Positions 54,327 through 61,172 of a stretch of 64,000 nt of DNA are shown here, piece after piece. Source of the DNA: Methylobacterium oryzae. GTDB lineage: Bacteria > Pseudomonadota > Alphaproteobacteria > Rhizobiales > Beijerinckiaceae. The notes beneath the pieces were generated by a model, which did no database searches, was not told the DNA's origin, and worked only from the letters and a program-made list of their open reading frames with translations. Location: NCBI RefSeq assembly GCF_021398735.1, contig NZ_CP090349.1, positions 3,491,001-3,555,000 of the forward strand, read 5' to 3'. Position 1 is the first letter of the stretch. Every line of letters starts with the position of its first letter. Both the position numbers and the translations under genes were made by a program.

Positions 54327-54921
54327 GGCGCCTGTCGGCCGGCTCAGGGTCGGGAGGGCGACCCGCCATCCAATCCGGGCTGAGCCGGCGGCCTGCTCGG
54401 ATCATGCATTTCGCAGGATCGCGATCTTAGGCTCGTAGGTCCGCTTCAATGTGCGGCAGGTGCAGAACTTTGCAACGGCATTGCACGTGCTGACCACGAA
54501 CGCAGTGAAATGCGGAGCACTACGGGCTGTGTTGGCCAATTCGCCGTGACGCGGGAGGTAGTGGCCGAAGATGGCGTGGCATAGCAGCATGATCTAGGCC
54601 TCACACCTGAACGAACAAATGGCGCTCACCTCAAGCAGGCCAATGCCTGGCTTCCCTCGGGAGTATGCATGTGGCCGACGTTCGCTTTCATGCCTTGCTG
54701 GCCGAAATTCGATAGACAGAAAACCACTCATCGAGGACGTTCACAGAAGTGCTTCGTGATGGAAAATGCTGGCCGGAAGCGGAAAGGCGATTTGCGGAAG
54801 TGCGGGACATATAGCAGACGTGGCGTTTCGGCCTCTCGCAGAATCGCGAACTGAAGATGTGCTTCTGTTGTCGGAGACAGATCCGTCATTCATCATGGCG
54901 CCGTCAGGATTGTGTAGATCC
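54327..54921. other. gene-free stretch with repeat-like remnants
   Basis: About 600 nt without a credible gene. Near 54673 and 54770 are sequences resembling the CGAAAGCGGAACGTC element seen near 38030. A minus-strand frame at about 54400-54590 (62 residues) has no domain and may be a decayed transposase or intergenic noise. Confidence 0.4.
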
Positions 54922-55722
54922 TTAGCCTGGTTCGTCTTTCAGGACATACTCGACGAAAGCCGAGATGAGAGCGACCGTGTCCGCGAAAGCTTCGCGATGT
55001 GGTTCATGACCGACACCCGGCATCTCACGGACTGTGAGCAGGCTGGGTGGACATGATCTGCGGGCTGCAGCGATCTGGGCTTGCGTCCCGTAGGCGTCCT
55101 CGGTTCCCTGTATAAGTGTCACGGGGACGGTCAGGCGTGTCAGCGCAGCCTCGATCGTCCATCCGCGTCGGGCCGGATCCAGCCATGCGTCGTTCCAGCC
55201 ACGGAAGGCCCCTTCGACATCGGTGTGCCAGCGGCCGAGGCGGGTCCTCAAGAGCCCCCGCTCGTAGGCGGCTCGGGTTCGCCGGATCGCGGACAGCGTG
55301 ACCTCCTCCACGAAGAAATGCGGTGCCATCAGCACACCGCCCCGCAGGCGGGCATCACCTTCCGCCAAGGCGAGAGCGGCGATCGAGGCGCCGTCGGAGT
55401 GGCCGATCATCACGCCGCTCCTGAAATCTGCGGCGTCGAGTAACCGCGGGAGGACTGTGCGGGCCTCGTGCTCGAGATAATCGGCCGGGCGAGGCAAGGG
55501 CACCGGGCTCGACGCGCCATATCCCTGGCGGGAGACGGCCAGGACACCGCACTCTGTCGTTTGGGCGAGGGTCTCGGGCAGGGCGCCCCATTGCATCGCC
55601 GAACCGAGGCCTTCGTGGAGCAACACAAGCGTGGGGGCCACCTCCGGCTGTCGACCGACGAAATGATATTCCAGTCGACCATCGCCGAGATCGAAGAAGC
55701 CGGAGGATTGCAGACGAGCCAT
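54922..55722 (-). CDS. alpha/beta hydrolase (esterase/lactonase type)
   Basis: The enzyme has 266 residues of the classic fold. The oxyanion loop is HEGLGS (36-41), nucleophile Ser109 in GHSDG, acid in QGTEDAYG, and His in GVGHEPH. The substrate is unknown; the mid-region lid (about 125-175) is Arg/Ala-rich. A GGGAG upstream of the start supports it. It is the last gene of the long minus-strand catabolic run, separated from the MFS gene by 140 nt. Confidence 0.82.
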   Translation of the reverse strand: MARLQSSGFFDLGDGRLEYHFVGRQPEVAPTLVLLHEGLGSAMQWGALPETLAQTTECGVLAVSRQGYGASSPVPLPRPADYLEHEARTVLPRLLDAADFRSGVMIGHSDGASIAALALAEGDARLRGGVLMAPHFFVEEVTLSAIRRTRAAYERGLLRTRLGRWHTDVEGAFRGWNDAWLDPARRGWTIEAALTRLTVPVTLIQGTEDAYGTQAQIAAARRSCPPSLLTVREMPGVGHEPHREAFADTVALISAFVEYVLKDEPG

Positions 55723-55862
55723 TTCATCGCTCCCACCGAGATTCGACCAGCACGTATCGTCCTTCCCTCGGAATAGGGAAGGACGGACTGGTCAAGGGCG
55801 TGCAGGCGGAGGACCAGCAGAACGCTCGCCCTGGGAGGTGGCTCCGCCTGCATGGGGGGCCG

Positions 55863-57212
55863 TCACGCCCGGTCGAGGTTGCCCTGCGTCTCCGGAGTGA
55901 TAACGGCGCCAACGAGATAGACTAGCGTGACGCATGTCATCACGACCGTCAGCACCATCGGGATCTGCGTCGGCCCATCGGCGATGAGGGAGACGAACGT
56001 CGGCAGCATGCCGCCCAGCGCGAAGCCGATATTCCAGGTCAGGCCCGTCCCCGTGGCCCGTACCGCCGTCGGGAATTTTTCATTGAGGAAGATCAACAGC
56101 GGCGCGTAGCTGGCGTTGGCGATGAGCGAGAGAAGGAAGGCACAGGCCGCGACCCCCATGAGGCTCGTCGTGTTCGCCATGGTCAGGAAGAGAACGGGAA
56201 AGGCGAACAGGCGGATGACTCCCATCAGCAAGAACGACCGCTTGCGCCCGATATGCTGGCTCAGTTCGCCCATGCCGCAGGCGCCGATCGCCGCCGCCAC
56301 GTTGGCGCCGATCAGGATCATCGAGGCGGTGGCGTTCGGTACGCCGTTCACGAGCTTGAGGAGGGTCGGCAGGTAGCCGGACGTGAGGTAGTAGGCCGCG
56401 CCGCCGCCGAAGGAGATGAGCGTCGCGACCGCGAAGCTTCCCCGGTTGGACGGCGAGAACAGCGAGCGGATCGGCGAGGCCTTCGTCGGAGCACCCTCCC
56501 GGAGCGCGGCCTTGCGGGCCTGCAGCTCCTTGAAGATCGGGGATTCCTCGAGGTTGCGGAAGAGGATCAGGCCGATCACCGAGGTCAGTAGGCCCGAGAA
56601 GAACATCACCCGCCAGCCCCAGTCGGCGAAGGCCTCGCCCGGCGCCATGAGCGAGACGAGATAGAAGACCAGGGAGGCCAGGAGGCCGCCGATGGCCGAG
56701 CCCCCGCTGCCGACCGCCCCGGACATCAGCCCCCGCCACCGCTCCGGCACAGATTCCGTACCGATCGTGTGGGATGCCGCAACGACACCGCCGACGAAGA
56801 CGCCCTGGACGAGGCGGAAGAATAGGAAGATCGCGGTGGCGAGCCATCCGATCTGGCCAACCGTCGGCAGGAGGCCGAAGACCGCCGTCGACAGGCCGAC
56901 GCCGATCACCGCCACCATGAGGGCGCGGCGGCGGCCGAAGCGGTCCGCATAGGAGCCGAACAGGGCGGAGCCGAGGGGTCGGATCAGCAGCGTGACCGCG
57001 AAGGAGGCATAGGCTCCGGCCAGCGACAGCATCGGCTTGTCCGCCGGGAAGAACAAGGTGCCGACGACCGGCGCCACGTAGAGCAGAATGAACAGGTCGA
57101 AGAGATCGAGCCCCCAGCCGAACAGCGAGGCCATGGCGGCCGTCGCCGTCTGCCGACCAGTGGGCCTGGCGAGGGCGGGGGGATCGGATGCGAAGGTGGC
57201 GGCGGTCTGCAT
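55863..57212 (-). CDS. MFS transporter, metabolite:H+ symporter type
   Basis: A 449-residue transporter with twelve transmembrane helices. The motif SYADRFGRRRALMVAV between helices 2 and 3 and a cytoplasmic central loop are typical of the MHS/sugar-porter branch (e.g. aromatic acid or shikimate transporters). The start at 57212 has a GGAGG 8 nt upstream. It lies downstream of the ligase/hydratase genes and upstream of the hydrolase, so it probably imports the compound that the CoA ligase activates. Confidence 0.87.
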   Translation of the reverse strand: MQTAATFASDPPALARPTGRQTATAAMASLFGWGLDLFDLFILLYVAPVVGTLFFPADKPMLSLAGAYASFAVTLLIRPLGSALFGSYADRFGRRRALMVAVIGVGLSTAVFGLLPTVGQIGWLATAIFLFFRLVQGVFVGGVVAASHTIGTESVPERWRGLMSGAVGSGGSAIGGLLASLVFYLVSLMAPGEAFADWGWRVMFFSGLLTSVIGLILFRNLEESPIFKELQARKAALREGAPTKASPIRSLFSPSNRGSFAVATLISFGGGAAYYLTSGYLPTLLKLVNGVPNATASMILIGANVAAAIGACGMGELSQHIGRKRSFLLMGVIRLFAFPVLFLTMANTTSLMGVAACAFLLSLIANASYAPLLIFLNEKFPTAVRATGTGLTWNIGFALGGMLPTFVSLIADGPTQIPMVLTVVMTCVTLVYLVGAVITPETQGNLDRA

Positions 57213-57385
57213 GGGGTTCCTCCGGGGGATGCGGTCGTTGCCGCGGTGGGGCCGGTTCGGGCTCTGGGTCTGGATGGGAGCCATTCGGGCGCGCGCCGTC
57301 GTTTCCCGCCTGGGCGGGATCGAAGCGATGCGGTGAAGGTCACGGGATGGGGGGAGCCGCTATGCAGCCCCCCGGCGCGGCCGGG

Positions 57386-58192
57386 CTATGAGCCGGTGAA
57401 GCGCGGCGCGCGCTTGGCGTGGAACGCTTCGACGCCCTCGCGGAAGTCATCGGCCTGCCGCAGGCGGCTGTAGCAATGCCCTTCGAGCTCGATGGCGATG
57501 GAGAGGCTCGCATCCTCGGTGTCGTTGAGGAGCTTCTTGGCGGTGCGCTGGGCGATGGGGGAGAAGGCGCGCAATTCGTCGACCAGCGCGTCGGTGGCCT
57601 TCTCCAGGTCCGCGTCGGCCACGCATTCGGTGGCGATGCCCCAGTCGAGGGCCTGCCGTCCGGGGATGCGCTTGGAGCGCATCACGATGTCCTTGGTCCG
57701 GGTGATGCCAACGATCTTCTGGAGACGGGCCGAGCCGCCGGAGCCGGGAATCTGCCCGAGCTTCTGCTCGGGCAGGGCGTAACGGCAGGTCTCGGAGACG
57801 ATGCGGAAGTCGCAGGCCAGCGAGATCTCGAAGCCGACGCCGAACGTATAGCCCCGGTTGGCGGCGATGACGGGCTTCGAGCAGCGGGCCGGCGCCGCCA
57901 TGTTCCAGGCGAGCTTCGAGACGTGCTCGGGCGAGGCGTCGAGGAAGCCCTTGATGTAGCCCCCCGACGAGAAGTGTTCGCCCTCCGCCCGCAGGACGAT
58001 GACCCGCACGCGGGGATCCTCGTCCAGCGCCTCGAACACCTTACGGATCTCGTCGCGCTGGGGCATCGCAATGACGTTCATGGGCGGCCGCGCCAGGATC
58101 ACGTCGGCGCGCTCGCGCTCCGAGTCGATCTCGACGCGGAACCCGTCGAGGTTCGTCAGGCGCGGGTCGATGGTGTGGGTGTCGCTCGTCAT
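57386..58192 (-). CDS. enoyl-CoA hydratase/isomerase family enzyme
   Basis: This crotonase-fold enzyme has 268 residues. The CoA-binding and oxyanion segment reads HFSSGGYIKGF near 80-90, and ANRGYTFGVGFEISLACDF follows. The PGSGGSARLQ segment replaces the usual PGxGGTQRL loop. The expected catalytic Glu of hydratases is not clear to me, so isomerase or lyase activity is possible. The start at 58192 (MTSDTH) follows a GAGAG. It is 44 nt downstream of the ligase gene. Confidence 0.85.
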   Translation of the reverse strand: MTSDTHTIDPRLTNLDGFRVEIDSERERADVILARPPMNVIAMPQRDEIRKVFEALDEDPRVRVIVLRAEGEHFSSGGYIKGFLDASPEHVSKLAWNMAAPARCSKPVIAANRGYTFGVGFEISLACDFRIVSETCRYALPEQKLGQIPGSGGSARLQKIVGITRTKDIVMRSKRIPGRQALDWGIATECVADADLEKATDALVDELRAFSPIAQRTAKKLLNDTEDASLSIAIELEGHCYSRLRQADDFREGVEAFHAKRAPRFTGS

Positions 58193-58235
58193 GGGTTTGG
58201 TCTCTCGCTTGTGATTCGGAGTGGGGGCGGGACCG

Positions 58236-59795
58236 TCAGGCAGCCTCGTGACCTTCGGCATGGGGCTCGGCCCCGCCTTCCAGGACGTACTCGCCGGCCA
58301 CGAGTTGGCGGCGCAGCAGCTTGCCGACCGGCGATTTCGGGATCTCGTCCACGAAGACGTAGCGGCGCGGCAGCTTGTGACTCGGCAGGCCGCCGGCCCG
58401 GCAATGGGCGTCGAGCGCCGCCGCGTCGGTGCTGCCGCTCCGCTTGATGAAGGCCGCGACGATCCGGCCCCAGCGCTCGTCGGGCAGGCCGACGACGGCG
58501 ACTTCGGACACCGCCGGATGCAGGGACAGGCGGCTCTCGATCTCGACGGGCGAGACGTTCTCGCCTCCGGTGATGATCATGTCGTCCACCCGCCCGGTGA
58601 CGTAGAGGTCGCCGTCGGCGTCGGCGAAGCCGGTGTCGCCGGTGAAGTACCAGCCGTCGCGGAAGGCCTTGGCGTCGGCCTCGGGGCGATGCCAGTAGCC
58701 CTCGAAGGCTTCGTCGCCCTTGGCGATGACGGCGATCTCGCCCTCCTCGCCCGGCGCGGCGGTCCGGCTAGGATCGCCCCCCAGGGACACGACACGTACC
58801 ATGGTGTTGAGGCCCGCCCGCCCGGCCGAGCCGGGCTTAACCGCCGCCTCGTGGTTGATCGTGAAGGTGTAGACCTCCGACGAGCCGTAATGATTGACGA
58901 AGAGGTCCGGCCGGAACGCCTCGGTCAGGCGGGCGAGCAGGCCGTCCGTCATCGGTGCCCCGGCGAAGCCGAGCTTGCGCACGGAGGTCGTGTTCGTCGC
59001 CTGGAAATCCCGGTGGTGCACGAGGTCGTGGTAGAGGGTCGGCACGAGGTAGAGGTTGGTGATCCGCTCGGCCGCGATCAGCCGCAGCGCCCCCGCCACA
59101 TCGAACCGGGGAAGGCAGACGAAGGTCCCGCCGATCAGCGACATGGCGAGGAGCGAGCGCACCCCCATCGTGTGGTAGAGTGGCATCACGCCGAGCGTGC
59201 GCTCGCCGCGCCCGTAGAGGTTTTGCGCTACATGGGCCACGGCCGCCGCGCGCTCCGCCCGGTGTCGCCGTGGGACCCCCTTGGGCTTGGCGGTGGTGCC
59301 GGAGGTGTAGAGCATCAGCGAGATCGCCTCCGCGTCGGCCCGGGGCGTCGCCGACGGCTCCTCGGTGGCGGCGAGGTCGGCGAAGGCCGTCTCGCCGGGG
59401 CCGGGTGGCGTGCCGACGGCGATGCGCGGGATCAGCTGCGATGCCGCGCTCTCACGCAGGCTCGCGGCCGAGACCGGTTCGTAGGCGATGGCGCGGGCTT
59501 CCGCGTTCTCGATCGCGAAATCGATCTCCTCGGCCTTGGCCCGCCAGTTGATTGGCGTGATCACGACTCCCGAGAATTGGCAGGCCCAGTGCAGGGTCGC
59601 CGCCTCGTGCCGGTTCTGAAGGACCGTGACGAGGTGGTCGCCGGGCTTCAGCCCGAGCCGGTCGAGCCCGGCCACGGTCGCGGAAATGACCCCGAACCAC
59701 TCCGCGTAGGTCAGCCGGGTCTCCCCGTCGACGAGGGCCAGGGCCCAGGGATCGCGGGAGACGCTCGCGAGGAAGCTGGTGCCGAGATCAAGCAT
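58236..59795 (-). CDS. AMP-dependent acyl-CoA synthetase/ligase
   Basis: The ligase has 519 residues of the ANL superfamily. The P-loop is LYTSGTTAKPKGVPRR, followed by YGSSE, a GDTG aspartate (in FTGDTGFA), GRVDDMIITGGENVSP and the adenylating Lys near the end (PKSPVGKLLRR). It activates a carboxylic acid to its CoA thioester; the size and motif set fit benzoate/4-halobenzoate-type ligases. The start overlaps the stop of the small hydroxylase subunit by 8 nt, so ligase and hydroxylase are co-translated. Together with the hydratase this suggests a CoA-thioester pathway. Confidence 0.9.
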   Translation of the reverse strand: MLDLGTSFLASVSRDPWALALVDGETRLTYAEWFGVISATVAGLDRLGLKPGDHLVTVLQNRHEAATLHWACQFSGVVITPINWRAKAEEIDFAIENAEARAIAYEPVSAASLRESAASQLIPRIAVGTPPGPGETAFADLAATEEPSATPRADAEAISLMLYTSGTTAKPKGVPRRHRAERAAAVAHVAQNLYGRGERTLGVMPLYHTMGVRSLLAMSLIGGTFVCLPRFDVAGALRLIAAERITNLYLVPTLYHDLVHHRDFQATNTTSVRKLGFAGAPMTDGLLARLTEAFRPDLFVNHYGSSEVYTFTINHEAAVKPGSAGRAGLNTMVRVVSLGGDPSRTAAPGEEGEIAVIAKGDEAFEGYWHRPEADAKAFRDGWYFTGDTGFADADGDLYVTGRVDDMIITGGENVSPVEIESRLSLHPAVSEVAVVGLPDERWGRIVAAFIKRSGSTDAAALDAHCRAGGLPSHKLPRRYVFVDEIPKSPVGKLLRRQLVAGEYVLEGGAEPHAEGHEAA

Positions 59796-60321
59796 GGGTG
59801 GCCTCCGGGGATGACGGGGCCGGGATGTCGCCCCTGAGTTCCGCAGCCGCCTCCAGGGCGGCCTCGATGATCGGCGCGTAGCCGGTACAGCGGCAGAGAT
59901 GGCCCCCGATCACTTCCGTGATCTCTCGTCGTGACGGGTTCGGCCGGAGCGCGAGATAGGCGTCGAGTGACATCAGGATGCCGGCGGTGCAGAAGCCGCA
60001 TTGCAGGGCGTGCCGCCGCCGGAAGGCCACCTGCAGCACCCCGAGGCGGCCAGGCTCCGGGGCCAGACCCTCGACGGTCCGCACGGCACAGCCCTCGACC
60101 CCCACCGCGAGGGTCAGGCAGGCCCGGGCGGGAACCCCGTCGATGGACACCGTACAGGCGCCGCAGACGCCGTGCTCGCAGCCGACATGCGTGCCCGTGG
60201 CCCCAAGCCCGTGGCGCAGGGCGTCGGTCAGCAGGGTGCGGGTCTCGACTTCGACCGCGGTCTCGCGCCCGTTGAGGGTGAAGGCGACCGTGTGACGGTC
60301 CTGCGCGTCTAGCTGTGGCAT
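59788..60321 (-). CDS. molybdenum hydroxylase small subunit, two [2Fe-2S] clusters
   Basis: The subunit has 177 residues. Plant-type ferredoxin cysteines occur in GCEHGVCGACTV and the later C, and the second cluster in CGFCTAGIL and HLCRCTGY: the eight Cys of the xanthine oxidase family small subunit. It passes electrons from the molybdenum centre to the FAD subunit. Its start overlaps the FAD-subunit stop by 13 nt, and its stop overlaps the ligase start. Confidence 0.95.
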   Translation of the reverse strand: MPQLDAQDRHTVAFTLNGRETAVEVETRTLLTDALRHGLGATGTHVGCEHGVCGACTVSIDGVPARACLTLAVGVEGCAVRTVEGLAPEPGRLGVLQVAFRRRHALQCGFCTAGILMSLDAYLALRPNPSRREITEVIGGHLCRCTGYAPIIEAALEAAAELRGDIPAPSSPEATHA

Positions 60322-61172
60322 GGCACGGCCTCCTGATGGGTGTCGCCGCGGGCGACCTTGGCGGCTTGTTCCAGCACCCGGCGGCCGAGGCTGCGCACGA
60401 GGTCGCGGCGGTAGCGGGCGGTGGCGTGGAGGTCGTCCCCCGCGCCGAGGTCCCAGGCGAAGGCGTTGAGGGCATCGTCGAGCGCCGAGCCGTCGAGGTG
60501 GGGGAAGTCGCGGGCTGTGGGCCGGTCGGCGACGCCGCCGACAGCGAGCCGCATCCGGGTGCCGTCCACCACGGCGGCGCAGGCGACGATCGCGTAGTCG
60601 CCGTGTCGCCGCCCGATCTCAGCGAAGGCCGTGCCGGTGCCCTCCCGCCGCAGCGGATAGGCGATGGCCTCGATCATCTCGTCGTCGGCCCGGTCAGTGG
60701 CCATCATGCCAGCGAAGAAGGTCTCCGCCGCGACGCGCCGGACCTTTCGCCGGTTGCGCAGATGCACCTCGCCCTGGAGCGCCACGAGGCAGAGGGGAAT
60801 CTCTGCGCTCGGGTCGGCATGGGCGACGGAGCCACACAGTGTCCCCCGTGCCCGGGTCTGGATGTGCCCGACCCACGGCAGGGCGGCGGCCAGCAGCGGC
60901 AAGTCCCGGGCGAGCCCCGGCCGGTCGAGCAGGATCGCCTGCCGCACGCCCGCCGGGATAACGAGGGCCCCCTTGTCGAGGCGAGGCTCCTTGAGAGCGG
61001 GGATGCGCATCACGTCGACGAGCACGGCGGGCTTCGTCAGCCGCATGTTGAGCATCGGCATCAGGGACTGGCCGCCCGCGATGATCCGGGCCTCGGGGCC
61101 GTGCTGGCGCAGGGCTTCGAGGGCGTCGTCCACGGACGTGGCGCGCAGATAGGCGAAGGGCGCGGGTTTCAT
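60309..61172 (-). CDS. molybdenum hydroxylase medium (FAD-binding) subunit
   Basis: The subunit has 287 residues of the CO dehydrogenase/xanthine oxidase medium-chain family. The FAD-binding motifs are AGGQSLMPMLNMRL (about 37-50) and, further on, TRARGTLCGSVAHADPSAE. It begins with the usual KPAPFAYLRATSVDDAL and ends with a C-terminal domain. The ATG overlaps the large-subunit stop (ATGA). Together the three subunits make one enzyme. Confidence 0.94.
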   Translation of the reverse strand: MKPAPFAYLRATSVDDALEALRQHGPEARIIAGGQSLMPMLNMRLTKPAVLVDVMRIPALKEPRLDKGALVIPAGVRQAILLDRPGLARDLPLLAAALPWVGHIQTRARGTLCGSVAHADPSAEIPLCLVALQGEVHLRNRRKVRRVAAETFFAGMMATDRADDEMIEAIAYPLRREGTGTAFAEIGRRHGDYAIVACAAVVDGTRMRLAVGGVADRPTARDFPHLDGSALDDALNAFAWDLGAGDDLHATARYRRDLVRSLGRRVLEQAAKVARGDTHQEAVPCHS

